NCBI RefSeq assembly: GCF_013409365.1
Contig: NZ_JACCBA010000001.1
Location: 5,022,001-5,086,000 of the forward strand
DNA: 64,000 nt
Direction: 5' to 3'
Source of the DNA: Actinomadura luteofluorescens
GTDB lineage: Bacteria; Actinomycetota; Actinomycetes; Streptosporangiales; Streptosporangiaceae
The position numbers and the translations under genes are program-made. Shown in pieces: positions 37,485-46,532 of the stretch. The stretch's first letter is position 1; every line of letters begins with the position of its first letter. The notes beneath the pieces were generated by a model. It worked only from the letters and a program-made list of their open reading frames with translations, did not search any database and was not told the DNA's origin.

Positions 37485-38591
37485 CTACTCCCCGTCCCCG
37501 GCGGCCGCGCCCCCCGGGGACGACCCGGGCCGCTTCGCCGTGATCATGTGCAGCGGGGTCGGCGGGCGCGCGAAGTCCTCCCGTGAGAGCCGCGCCCGGA
37601 ACACCCACAGCGCCCAGACCTGGTAGACGAGCACCACGGGCACGAACACGGCGGCGATGATCGTCATCGCCACCAGCGAGTAGTGGTTGGACGCGGTGCC
37701 GTAGACCGTCAGGCTGGGCGACCCGGCCGTGGACGACACCATGACCCGCGGGTACAGCCGGGCGAACAGCGCGGCGACCAGCAGCACGGTCGCGGCGGAC
37801 GTCCCGGCGAACGCGGCCAGCGGACGCTTCAGCAGGGCCAGCGGCCCGGACGCGGCGGCCGCCGGCAGGCTCAGCCCCAGCAGCACGTACACCGGTGTGG
37901 GATAGGGCGCCGACGACGACGCCTGCACGGCCGTCCACACCGTGAACACGATCAGCAGCACCGCCGCGACGGGGTAGAGCGCCAGCGCGAAGCCGCGCGC
38001 CCGCTCCTCCAGGCCGTCCCGGGTGCGGACGGCGAGGAACAGCGCGCCGTGCAGCGCGAACGCCGCCACGAGCGTGAACCCGGCGAGCACCGAGTAGCCA
38101 CTGAACAGCACCCCCTGCCCGCCGGTGACGTCGCCGCGCGGGTCCAGCGGCACCCCGCGCGTGATCGTGGCGAACACGACGCCGAGCAGGAACGGGATGG
38201 CCGCGCTGGAGATCGGCATCGCGACGTCCCAGCGGCGGCGCCAGGACGCGGAGTCGTGCTTGTTGCGGTACTCGATGGCGACGCCGCGCACGATGAGCGC
38301 CAGCAGGATCCCGAAGAACACCAGGTAGAAGCCGGAGAACATGCTCGCGTACCAGCCGGGGAACGCGGCGAAGGTCGCGCCGCCCGCCACGATGATCCAG
38401 ACCTCGTAGCTGTCCCACACGGGCAGGATCGTGGCGAGCAGCGCGTGCCGCTCCGGGTCGTCGCGGCCGAGGAACGGGTAGAGCATCCCGACGCCGAAGT
38501 CGAAGCCGTCCAGGAGGAAGAACCCCGTCCAGAGGATCGCGATCAGCGCGAACCACAGCGTCTGGAGGTCGAAGTGCCCTGCGGTCTCCAT
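37485..38591 (-). CDS. cydB: Cytochrome bd ubiquinol/menaquinol oxidase subunit II
   Basis: A 368-residue membrane protein with eight or nine helices, the small partner of CydA in the high-affinity terminal oxidase. The family start LQTLWFALIAILWTGFFLLDGFDFGVGML is clear, followed by WDSYEVWIIVAGGATFAAFP and YRNKHDSASWRRRWD. The C-terminal tail is cytoplasmic and rich in Gly, Ala and Pro. GGAGGCG precedes the ATG. It starts 23 bases after the cydA stop. Confidence 0.95.
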   Translation of the reverse strand: METAGHFDLQTLWFALIAILWTGFFLLDGFDFGVGMLYPFLGRDDPERHALLATILPVWDSYEVWIIVAGGATFAAFPGWYASMFSGFYLVFFGILLALIVRGVAIEYRNKHDSASWRRRWDVAMPISSAAIPFLLGVVFATITRGVPLDPRGDVTGGQGVLFSGYSVLAGFTLVAAFALHGALFLAVRTRDGLEERARGFALALYPVAAVLLIVFTVWTAVQASSSAPYPTPVYVLLGLSLPAAAASGPLALLKRPLAAFAGTSAATVLLVAALFARLYPRVMVSSTAGSPSLTVYGTASNHYSLVAMTIIAAVFVPVVLVYQVWALWVFRARLSREDFARPPTPLHMITAKRPGSSPGGAAAGDGE

Positions 38592-38614
38592 GGCGGTGCG
38601 CCTCCGATGGCAGG

Positions 38615-40033
38615 TCAGTGGAGCATGGGCGGCAGCGCGTCCTCGCGGGTCACCTCGGGGGCGGGGCGTTCCGGGCCGGCGCGGACCGCCCGGACCATCA
38701 GCCAGCCCATGATCGCGGCGAGTACCCCGTAGACGGCCGCGAAGCCGGCCAGCGTGGTGATCACGTGGCCGGTCCCGACCGTCGGGGAGATCGCGTCGTT
38801 CGTCCTCAGCAGCCCGTGCACGATCCACGGCTGGCGTCCCATCTCGGTGACCAGCCAGCCGGCCGTGTTGGCGAGGAACGGCAGCGCGAGGAACGCGTAG
38901 GCCGTCCACGCGAGCCGGCGGGACGATGCCCAGCCGCGTCGGTGAATGGTCCACAGCCACGCGGCGCTGTAGAGCAGCACGAGGAACCCGACGGTGATCA
39001 TCAAGCGCCACGACCAGTAGACGCTGCCGATGATCGGCGTGTAGTCGCCGGGGCCGTACCGCCCCTCGTACTCGCGCTGGATGTCGTTGATCCCGCGGAT
39101 CTCCCCGTTCCAGTTGTTCGTGGACAGCACCGACAGTCCGTGCGGGATGGCGATGTCGACGTTGTTGCGCTCCGGGTGCTTCTCCCAGGGACCGATGGCC
39201 AGCAGGGACAGCGGCGCGGGCGCCTGCGTCTCGTAGAGCGCCTCGGCCGCGGCCATCTTCATCGGCTGGTACCTGACCAGGAGCTGCGCCTGGAAGTGCC
39301 CCACGCCGATCACCACGACCGACGCGACCGCCGTCACCCAGAGCGCCCCGTGCGCGGCGGCGCGGAACAGCCTCACGTCCGGATCGTCCGGTCCGGTGCC
39401 CTCCCGCCGGGCCCTGCGGAGCCGGTAGGCGGCCACGGCGACGACCAGGAGCCCGGCCGTCACCAGCGAGGCGGCGATCGTGTGGAAGAAGTGGGTGATC
39501 TGCAGGGGCTGGAGCAGGACGTCGCCGAGCGACGTCATCTCGGCGCGCCCGCCCTTCATCGCGTAGCCGACCGGATGCTGCATCCAGCTGTTCGCCGCCA
39601 GGATGAAGTAGGCGGACGACGAGGTGCCCGCCACGACGAGCCAGATCATCGCGAGGTGCGCGCGCGGGGGCAGCCGGTCCCAGCCGAACAGCCACAGCCC
39701 GATGAAGGTGGACTCCAGGAAGAACGCCACCAGGCCCTCGATCGCGAGCGGCGCCCCGAACACCGATCCGACGAACCGGGAGTAGACCGACCAGTTCATG
39801 CCGAACTGGAACTCCTGCACGATCCCGGTGACGACCCCCAGCGCGAAGTTGATCAGGAAGAGCTTCCCGAAGAACCGCGTCATCCGCAGGTAGTGCTCCT
39901 TGCCGGTGCGGTGCCAGGCGGTCTGCATCCCGGCGACGAACCAGGCCAGGCCGATGGTGAGCGGCACGAACAGGAAGTGGTACACGATGGTGACCGCGAA
40001 CTGCCACCGGTCCAGGACCGCCGTCGTCCCCAC
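38615..40033 (-). CDS. cydA: Cytochrome bd oxidase subunit I
   Basis: A 472-residue oxidase subunit that carries the three haems and the quinol site. It reduces oxygen to water at low oxygen or under respiratory stress without pumping protons. Seen are the N-terminal RWQFAVTIVYHFLFVPLTIG with the haem-ligand His, FQFGMNWSVYSRFVGSVFG, HFQAQLLVRYQPMKMAAAEA at the quinol region with a short Q-loop, and the hallmark GRQPWIVHGLLRT. The GTG at 40033 has GGGAG six bases away. It is the first gene of the cydABDC operon; no DosR-like site was found directly before it. Confidence 0.95.
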   Translation of the reverse strand: MGTTAVLDRWQFAVTIVYHFLFVPLTIGLAWFVAGMQTAWHRTGKEHYLRMTRFFGKLFLINFALGVVTGIVQEFQFGMNWSVYSRFVGSVFGAPLAIEGLVAFFLESTFIGLWLFGWDRLPPRAHLAMIWLVVAGTSSSAYFILAANSWMQHPVGYAMKGGRAEMTSLGDVLLQPLQITHFFHTIAASLVTAGLLVVAVAAYRLRRARREGTGPDDPDVRLFRAAAHGALWVTAVASVVVIGVGHFQAQLLVRYQPMKMAAAEALYETQAPAPLSLLAIGPWEKHPERNNVDIAIPHGLSVLSTNNWNGEIRGINDIQREYEGRYGPGDYTPIIGSVYWSWRLMITVGFLVLLYSAAWLWTIHRRGWASSRRLAWTAYAFLALPFLANTAGWLVTEMGRQPWIVHGLLRTNDAISPTVGTGHVITTLAGFAAVYGVLAAIMGWLMVRAVRAGPERPAPEVTREDALPPMLH

Positions 40034-40221
40034 CGCGCTCCCTTCCCGTCGTCGGAGGTCTCGGCGGCAGGGCACCGTCGCGGGCCGCCGCCACCGGGCA
40101 GGTTCCCGGCCGTCCGGCTGACGAAAGACAGCCCGCGGTCAATCGTTGATCAAGTCGCGGGCCCGGCTCCGAAGAAGGCCACCTACAAGGTCAGGGCCCG
40201 CCGCTAGGAACGACACCGCGA
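40034..40221. other. cydA upstream region without a gene
   Basis: This is the presumed cydA promoter region. A plus-strand reading ends APKKATYKVRARR with a stop at 40207, but no start codon is available for it, so I do not call a gene. Confidence 0.4.
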
Positions 40222-40263
40222 GCGGAGGCGCCCCGAAGGCCCGTCCTTCGGGGGCGCCTCCGC
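40222..40263. terminator. Strong hairpin between divergent cydA and tetR
   Basis: GCGGAGGCGCCCC-GAAGG pairs with its complement at 40245-40263 with one bulged base and a short loop. A terminator-like structure between two divergently transcribed genes has no obvious transcript to end. Confidence 0.6.
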
Positions 40264-40343
40264 GCCGTCCACACCCTGTGGACGGATGAACCGCTTCTCC
40301 CGGGAAAATGCGAGGGAACCCCCCGGTCGTCGCCGCGCTAGGT

Positions 40344-40359
40344 TGGACCGACTGGTCCA
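40344..40359 (+). promoter_or_regulatory. Palindromic operator before the TetR gene
   Basis: TGGACC-GACT-GGTCCA is a perfect inverted repeat 19 bases before the GTG start of the TetR gene. A close copy stands before the next gene, so it is probably the TetR operator. Confidence 0.7.
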
Positions 40360-40377
40360 GAGCGCGGAGGTGGGGGC

Positions 40378-40980
40378 GTGGGGAAGAAGCTGACGGCGAA
40401 GGGCGCGGCGACCCGGAACCGGATCATCGAGGGCGCCGCCGAGGTGATGCGGGACAGGGGAGTGGCCTTCGCGACCCTCGAAGACGTCATGACGCGCACC
40501 CGGGCCAGCAAGAGCCAGCTGTTCCACTACTTCCCCGCCGGCAAGGACGAGCTGCTGCTCGCCGTCGCGCGGTACGAGGCCGGCCAGGTCCTGGAGGACC
40601 AGCAGCCCTACCTGGGGCGCCTGGACTCGTGGGAGGCCTGGCGGCAGTGGCGTGACGTGGTGGTCGATCGCTACGAGACGCAGGGCGACCGGTGCCCGCT
40701 CGGCTCGCTGTTCCTCCAGGTCGGCCGGGCCACACCCGGAGCGCGCGCCATCGTGGTCGAGTTGATGGACCGGTGGCAGGCGAGCCTGTCCGCCGGGATC
40801 CGCTCCCTGCAGGCGGCCGGGCACCTGCCCGCGGGCGTCGACGCCGACCAGCGGGCGGCCGCGCTGCTGGCGGGCATCCAGGGCGGCGTGGCGATCCTCC
40901 AGTCGACCGGCCGGTCCTGCCACCTGCGGGCCGCGCTCGACCAGGCGATCGACGACCTGCGCCGGCTCGCGCCCGGCTGA
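40378..40980 (+). CDS. TetR family repressor
   Basis: A 200-residue repressor. The N-terminal helix-turn-helix covers about 10-57 (RNRIIEGAAEVMRDRGVAFATLEDVM, then TRASKSQLFHYFPAGKDELL). The C-terminal part (about 75-195) resembles the TetR_C_6-type ligand domain with CPLGSLFLQVGRATPGAR. Ligand unknown. The GTG start has GGAGGTGG upstream. Palindromes before this gene and before the following SDR gene imply autoregulation and control of the SDR, an arrangement known for small oxidoreductase switches. Confidence 0.9.
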   Translation: MGKKLTAKGAATRNRIIEGAAEVMRDRGVAFATLEDVMTRTRASKSQLFHYFPAGKDELLLAVARYEAGQVLEDQQPYLGRLDSWEAWRQWRDVVVDRYETQGDRCPLGSLFLQVGRATPGARAIVVELMDRWQASLSAGIRSLQAAGHLPAGVDADQRAAALLAGIQGGVAILQSTGRSCHLRAALDQAIDDLRRLAPG

Positions 40981-40981
40981 T

Positions 40982-40997
40982 TGGACTTGCGGGTCCA
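40982..40997 (+). promoter_or_regulatory. Second copy of the TetR operator, before the SDR gene
   Basis: TGGACT-TGCG-GGTCCA differs from the palindrome at 40344 by one base in the arms. It lies right after the tetR stop and 71 bases before the SDR start. Confidence 0.65.
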
Positions 40998-41067
40998 TTT
41001 TTTCCCTTGCAGAGTGGCGGTGCCGCTCGGGCTCGGGCGGCACCGGGCGTACCGAGGGGAGCGCGTG

Positions 41068-41832
41068 ATGAGCGGACGGCTGCAGGGCAGGCGGGCGCTG
41101 GTGACCGGATCGACCAGCAACATCGGGCGGGCGATCGCCGAGGCGTTCGCCGCCGAGGGCGCGCACGTGGTCGTGTCCGGCCGCAGCGCCGAGCGGGGCC
41201 GGGAGGTCGTGGACGGCATCCGCGCGCAGGGCGGCCGCGCCGACTTCGTCCAGGCGGACCTGGACGGCAGCGCCGAGGCCTCCCGGGCCCTGGCGCGGGA
41301 CGCGGCGTCGGTCCTCGGCGGTGGCATCGACGTCCTGGTCAACAACGCGGGCATCTACCCCGCCGACGCCACGGCGGCCACCGACGAGAAGACCTTCGAC
41401 CGGGTCTACGCGGTCAACGTGAAGGCGCCGTTCTTCCTGACCGCCGCGGTCGCCCCCGCCATGGCCGAGGCCGGCGACGGCGCGATCATCAACCTGGGGT
41501 CGTGGATCGCGCGCCTGGGCGTCCCCGCGGGCGCGCTCTACAGTTCCACCAAGGGCGCGATGGAGACGCTCACGCGGGCGTGGGCCGCGGAGTTCGGCCC
41601 GCACGGCGTCCGCGTGAACGCGATCTCTCCCGGTGTGATCCTCGAACCCGCGCCGGGAGAGCCGCACCCGGGCGAGGCCATGATGGCCGGCACCCCGGCC
41701 GGAGGCATGGGCAGGCCGGGGGCCATCGCGCACGCCGCCGTCTACCTGGCCGCCGAGGAGGCCGCCTTCGTCCACGGCATCACCCTGGACGTGGACGGCG
41801 GCCGCACCACGACGGCCGTCATCGCCGCCTGA
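41068..41832 (+). CDS. Short-chain dehydrogenase/reductase
   Basis: A 254-residue classical SDR. The cofactor motif is VTGSTSNIGRAIAEAF (about 12-27), followed by LVNNAGIYPAD (about 90-100), the Ser of INLGSWIARLG, the YSSTKGAMETL catalytic Tyr-x3-Lys, and AISPGVILEP. The Arg in VSGRSAERG favours NADPH. The substrate is unknown; regulation by the adjacent TetR protein is likely. GAGGGGA stands before the ATG. Confidence 0.9.
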   Translation: MSGRLQGRRALVTGSTSNIGRAIAEAFAAEGAHVVVSGRSAERGREVVDGIRAQGGRADFVQADLDGSAEASRALARDAASVLGGGIDVLVNNAGIYPADATAATDEKTFDRVYAVNVKAPFFLTAAVAPAMAEAGDGAIINLGSWIARLGVPAGALYSSTKGAMETLTRAWAAEFGPHGVRVNAISPGVILEPAPGEPHPGEAMMAGTPAGGMGRPGAIAHAAVYLAAEEAAFVHGITLDVDGGRTTTAVIAA

Positions 41833-41852
41833 CCCGCGCCCCGGCGCGTGCC

Positions 41853-43397
41853 TCACGGCGCGATGGCGAGCTCCTTGGAGTTGGGACGGGACGGGTGGCT
41901 GCGGCCCAGCGGCCCCGCGGCCATCGCCCGGACGAGCGTGTCGGTCACCCGCATGGTGAACGCGCGGCCCGCCTCGTCGACCCCGTGGCCGCAGGCCCGT
42001 CCCCGCATCGCGCACACCCAGCGCATGGTGCCGGTGGCGAACACCCCCGCCCCGCTGCGGGTGGTGTAGTAGGACGCGTGCGCGACGGCCGTGCCGGTCC
42101 CGCAGCTGATCGGGGAGCGTCCGACGATCTCCAGTGTCGGCGGTGTCGGGCCGCCGGGGGCGATCGCGTCGGCCTCCGGGCCGACCATCCCGGGGAACCG
42201 GGTCCCCGCGCGCACGCCGGTGCCGCGGAACAGCCAGAAATCGGGCCGGTAGACGGTGAACGCGCCTTCCGCCGGAAAGCACATGTACTGGATGCCGATG
42301 ATGTCGCTCTCCGGCCGCGGCTTCGGCGGCAGCCGCCAGTCCTGCGTCGACTCGGCCGGATCCGTCCGGGCGACGGGATCGGCGGAGGAGTCCTTGTAGC
42401 AGACCACCAGCCGGTCGGCGCCCAGCGGCGTGGCCTCGAACCGGATGTGCCGGTTCACCGCGTTGGCGCCGAGGAAGGCGATGTTGACGCCGTGGTCGCG
42501 GGCCTCCGTCGCGCGCTGCCGCATGGCCGACGACCAGTACTCGTCGTGCCCCAGGGTGAGCAGTCCGCGCGCCTTGCTCAGCAGAGCGGGGTCGCTGTGC
42601 AGGTCGTTGTCGGTCGCGTACGCCAGCGGCACGCCCGCCTTCTCGGCCAGGGCGATCGCGGGCTGCTCGTAGGTCAGGAACTTGCCCGCGCCCGTCTTGT
42701 CGTACGGACGGTCGAAGCTGACCGCGTAGGACCGGTCGTCGTAGCCGGACGGCCCCTCGTACAGGTCGTGGCCGCCCCACATGTTGTACGCCTGCCAGGT
42801 GGTGGTCGCGTTCAGCACCACGACCCGGCCGGCGGTGTCCGGCGAGCGGACGGTCACCGGCACGTACCGCTGCGCGCCCGACACGGCGGTCAGCCTGACC
42901 AGGTAGCTGCCCGCCGGCCAGCCGGAGGTGGCGACGGTCAGCGACGGCCGCCACGGCGCCGACACGGTGCGCGTCTTCCGGTCGATCCGGGCCGCCGCCT
43001 GCCGGACGCCGGCGACCTGGCCCGACCGCCACACGCGCCGCGCGTTCGCGCCTCCGTACCAGCCCATCCGGAACGCCTCGGCGCTGAACCCGGACGTCGT
43101 GGTCGAGACGAACAGCCGGAACGACTGGCCCGGCAGCACGCTCACGCGGTCGGCGTACCCCTCGATCTCGTGCTCGGCGCCCTTGCGGCGGACCTGCCAG
43201 TCAGCCGTGCCCGGCCTGGCGTTCTCGGGCGTCTCCGCGACCGCCGCGCCCGCGTTGGCCGGCCGCTCGCCGCCGGACGGGCGGCGCGACGTCGAACACG
43301 CGCCGGCCAGGACGAGCGCCGAGACCAACGCCAGCGCGACCGGAACCCGGAGCACGCGCGCGAACACACCCTCGCTTGAGGGAATCCCCTTTTCCAC
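41853..43397 (-). CDS. Lipoprotein with N,N-dimethylformamidase-beta-like domain
   Basis: About 514 residues. A lipoprotein signal (VPVALALVSALVLAGAC) ends in a lipobox Cys at about residue 36, so the protein should sit on the outer face of the membrane. An Ig-like segment (SVLPGQSFRLFVSTTTSGF) is followed by the large domain seen in the beta subunit of dimethylformamidase: TTWQAYNMWGGHDLYEG, DNDLHSDPALL, LTLGHDEYWSS and NIAFLGANAVNRHIRFE. Activity is unknown; most actinobacterial members are uncharacterised. I took the GTG at 43397 because GGGAGGG precedes it; the N-terminus is uncertain. Confidence 0.8.
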   Translation of the reverse strand: MEKGIPSSEGVFARVLRVPVALALVSALVLAGACSTSRRPSGGERPANAGAAVAETPENARPGTADWQVRRKGAEHEIEGYADRVSVLPGQSFRLFVSTTTSGFSAEAFRMGWYGGANARRVWRSGQVAGVRQAAARIDRKTRTVSAPWRPSLTVATSGWPAGSYLVRLTAVSGAQRYVPVTVRSPDTAGRVVVLNATTTWQAYNMWGGHDLYEGPSGYDDRSYAVSFDRPYDKTGAGKFLTYEQPAIALAEKAGVPLAYATDNDLHSDPALLSKARGLLTLGHDEYWSSAMRQRATEARDHGVNIAFLGANAVNRHIRFEATPLGADRLVVCYKDSSADPVARTDPAESTQDWRLPPKPRPESDIIGIQYMCFPAEGAFTVYRPDFWLFRGTGVRAGTRFPGMVGPEADAIAPGGPTPPTLEIVGRSPISCGTGTAVAHASYYTTRSGAGVFATGTMRWVCAMRGRACGHGVDEAGRAFTMRVTDTLVRAMAAGPLGRSHPSRPNSKELAIAP

Positions 43398-43672
43398 GGC
43401 GGACCCGCCCTCCCCCTGAATCCCTGTGGGCAACCCGTCCACCGCCACGTACCGGAGATCGTCTTCCCGCCCCGCGACCGCATAACCACCGGTCCGGACC
43501 GAGGTCAACGGACCGCATCTGGTTCGGGAGAGTTCATGCCATTATGTCGGCGCGCTCGGCCCCCTACCCGCGACGACCCGCCGGTCGTCGGCGCCGGTCG
43601 CCCGTTCTACCCTCGTGTTCCTGACCCCCACGCGCGTGGCCGGCTCGTGCGGCGGTGAGAGAGTGGGGAGCG

Positions 43673-46414
43673 GTGGAAGCGCAAGGCTTGACGATGGTGG
43701 GCCGGGACGGCGAGCGGGAGCTGCTGTCCGCGTTCGTCACGGCGGACACCGGCCGGGCGCTCGTCCTGCGGGGGGAGGCCGGGGTCGGCAAGAGCGCCCT
43801 GCTCGACCACGCGGCGAGCGTCGCGGCGTCCCACCGGTACGAGGTGATCCGCGCCGCCGGGGTCGAGGCGGAGGCCGAACTGCCCTTCGCCGGCCTGCAC
43901 CAGCTCGTCCACCCGCTGCTGACCCACCTGCCCGGGCTGGACGAGGGGTACCGCGCCGTCTTCGACGTCGTCTTCGGGCGGCGCGAGGGGAAGGCGCCGT
44001 CGGTCATGTCGCTCGGCATCGCCGTCCTCGACCTGCTGTCCCTGGCGGCCGCGAGGAATCCGCCGCTGCTGCTGATCGACGACGGCCAGTGGATGGACGC
44101 CGCCAGCGCCGACGTGTGCGGTTTCGTCGGGCGCCGTCTCGCGGGCGTCCCGGTCAAGATGCTGATCGCCGTACGGGCCGACAGCCCTTCGAGGTTCGAC
44201 ACGGCCGCGCTCCCCGAAACGGCGGTGGCGGCCCTCCCGGACGAGGCCGCCAGGCGGCTCCTGGAACTGCGCTACCCCGACCTCGATGCGAACGCCCGCC
44301 GCGTCGTCCTGGAGCACGCCCAGGGCAACCCGCTGGCCCTCCTGGAACTGCCGCCCTACCTGGACGACGAGCGCGCCGGGTACGCGGCCGGAGAACTCCT
44401 CGACATCCCCCTTTCGCGTCGGCTCCAGCACCTCTACGGCACGCGGATCGAGCGTCTCGACCCGTCCGAGCGTGCGGAACTTCTGAAGGGCGCCCTGGAC
44501 GGCGTCGGGGCGGGCACCGCCGCCGTCCAGGGCGCGCGGTACCGCATGCGCCACGTGGACCGGGCGGCCGCGTCCGGTCTCCTCGACGTCGATCCCGCCG
44601 CCGGCGCCGTCGTCTTCCGCCACCCGCTGATCCGCTCCGCCGTCGTCCAGTCCGCGACGCCCGGCCTGCGGCGGGCGGCGCACGCGGAACTCGCGGCCCT
44701 GCACCGCGGCGACGTCGAACGCCGCGCGCACCACCTCGCGGCGTCGGCGGTCGACCCCGACGAGGAGACGGCCGCCGCGCTGGAGGCCGCCGCGGACTCG
44801 GCGACCCGGCGCGGGCACGCGACGGCGGCCGTGACCTGGCTGACCCGCGCCGCCGAGTTGAGCGAGGACCCCGCCGCGCGGTCCAGAAGGCTCGGCGACG
44901 CGGCCTTCATCGCCGGGCACTCCGCGCTCCTGGACCGGGCCCAGGCGATCGTCCGCTCCGTCCCGCCGCCGGACGGGTCCGAACCGCCGTCCACGGCCGT
45001 CACCGCCGGATACGTCGCCCTCCACGAGGACGGGGACGTCCGTTCCTCGCACCTCCGGGTCGCCGCCGCGATCGAGAGACTCGCGGGACGGGACGCGCGG
45101 GAGTCCGGAGAGGCGCTCGACCGGCTCATGATCCTTCTGCTGGCCATCGGACAGTACGCCGGGGACGGCGCCACGTGGACACGCACGAGGCGACTCCTGC
45201 GCTCCCTCGCGGACCGCGTCGACCCGAGGGCCGCGATCTACCACGACGCCTGGAGCGACGTCGTCCGTCACGGCGCCGGCCTGCGCGAACGCGTCGAGCG
45301 CGCCTTCGCGGACCCGTCCGGCCTGGAGCCGTGGGACGTCTCGCGCCTGGCCATCGCCGCCTCCCAGGTCGACGCGTTGAGCCGGTTCCGTCCCTACTTG
45401 CGGCGAGCAGCCGACCGGGAGGTGAAGACCGGTGCCGTGGCCAACGGCATGACCGTGCTGCAACTGCTCATGCTCGACCAGATGGCGGCCGGCGAGTGGG
45501 ACGACGCCGAGCGGACCGGCCGCCGCGCGCTGGAGCTCACCACGTCCCACGGATACGCGCTGCTCGCCCACCAGAGCCGCGCCCACCTCGGCCTCCTCGC
45601 CGCGATGCGCGGCGACCTGGACGGCGCCCGGGAGGCGCAGGCCATCGTGGACGCCTGGGCCCGTCCGCGCGGAGTGGGTTTCCTGACCCAGATCGCCGAT
45701 GCCATCGGCACCGCCGCGGCCCTCGGCGAGGGGGACTACGAAGGCGCCTACCTGCACGCCATCGGCATCACCGCGCCGGGCTCGTTCGAGGACTGCGCGC
45801 ACCAGGCGTCCCGGACGCTGCTCGACCTCGTGGAGGCGGCGGTGCAGACCGGCCGCCTGGAGCAGGCCCGCCTGCACGCCGTGGCCGCACGCGACGCGCG
45901 CCTGCCCGACATCTCCCCGCGCCTCGCCCTGGTGACGTACGGGGCGCTGGCGATGACCGCGTCCGGCGAGAAGGAGGCGGACGACATGTACGCGCGGGCC
46001 GAGTCCCACCCCGAGGCCTCGGGTTTCCCGTTCGAGCTGGCCCGCGTCCGCCTCGCCCGCGGCGTCCGGTTGAGGCACACCCAGGGGCCGAAGGCGGCAT
46101 GGCCCGTCCTCACCGGTGCCGCCGAGTCCTTCGAACGGCTCGGAGCCTCGGGCTGGGCCGGGCGCGCCCGCGCCGAACTCCGGGCGTGCGGGGCGCCCGC
46201 CCGCGCCTCGCTCCCGTCCCTGACGGCCCTGACCTGGCAGGAACGCCGCATCGCCGAGCTCGCCGCCACCGGACTGACGAACAAGGAGATCGGGGAGCGG
46301 ACGCACCTGTCCCCGCGCACCGTCAGCTCCCACCTCTACCGCGTCTTCCCGAAACTGGGCATCACCTCACGGGCCGCTCTGCGCGACGCCCTGGCCAGGG
46401 CCCGGGACACCTGA
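43673..46414 (+). CDS. Large LuxR/LAL-type transcriptional regulator
   Basis: A 913-residue STAND-ATPase regulator. The N-terminus reads MVGRDGERELL, then Walker A LRGEAGVGKSALLDH (about 33-47) and Walker B LLLIDDGQWMDAAS. The long central part is tetratricopeptide-like helical repeat. The C-terminal LuxR helix-turn-helix (about 850-905) reads LTWQERRIAELAATGLTNKEIGERTHLSPRTVSSHLY. Such proteins often activate metabolic or antibiotic genes after ligand and ATP binding. The hydrolase and SDR genes downstream are likely targets. GTG at 43673 is preferred; GTG 43655 and ATG 43694 are alternatives. Confidence 0.92.
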   Translation: MEAQGLTMVGRDGERELLSAFVTADTGRALVLRGEAGVGKSALLDHAASVAASHRYEVIRAAGVEAEAELPFAGLHQLVHPLLTHLPGLDEGYRAVFDVVFGRREGKAPSVMSLGIAVLDLLSLAAARNPPLLLIDDGQWMDAASADVCGFVGRRLAGVPVKMLIAVRADSPSRFDTAALPETAVAALPDEAARRLLELRYPDLDANARRVVLEHAQGNPLALLELPPYLDDERAGYAAGELLDIPLSRRLQHLYGTRIERLDPSERAELLKGALDGVGAGTAAVQGARYRMRHVDRAAASGLLDVDPAAGAVVFRHPLIRSAVVQSATPGLRRAAHAELAALHRGDVERRAHHLAASAVDPDEETAAALEAAADSATRRGHATAAVTWLTRAAELSEDPAARSRRLGDAAFIAGHSALLDRAQAIVRSVPPPDGSEPPSTAVTAGYVALHEDGDVRSSHLRVAAAIERLAGRDARESGEALDRLMILLLAIGQYAGDGATWTRTRRLLRSLADRVDPRAAIYHDAWSDVVRHGAGLRERVERAFADPSGLEPWDVSRLAIAASQVDALSRFRPYLRRAADREVKTGAVANGMTVLQLLMLDQMAAGEWDDAERTGRRALELTTSHGYALLAHQSRAHLGLLAAMRGDLDGAREAQAIVDAWARPRGVGFLTQIADAIGTAAALGEGDYEGAYLHAIGITAPGSFEDCAHQASRTLLDLVEAAVQTGRLEQARLHAVAARDARLPDISPRLALVTYGALAMTASGEKEADDMYARAESHPEASGFPFELARVRLARGVRLRHTQGPKAAWPVLTGAAESFERLGASGWAGRARAELRACGAPARASLPSLTALTWQERRIAELAATGLTNKEIGERTHLSPRTVSSHLYRVFPKLGITSRAALRDALARARDT

Positions 46415-46532
46415 TCCGCAACGACTGACATCGGGTCCCACCGTCAAATGACGGATGTGGCCGCCTCCCCTCCGGAACGAGAGTCGACGGTGCCGGCACA
46501 GCGCCGGCACGCATCGGGCACACGGAGGGACC

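Noticed and set aside
40121..40207. A reading frame ending APKKATYKVRARR and a stop just before a strong hairpin.
   Set aside because: No ATG, GTG or TTG is available in frame after the cydA start region, so it cannot be a normal small gene; left as part of the intergenic region.
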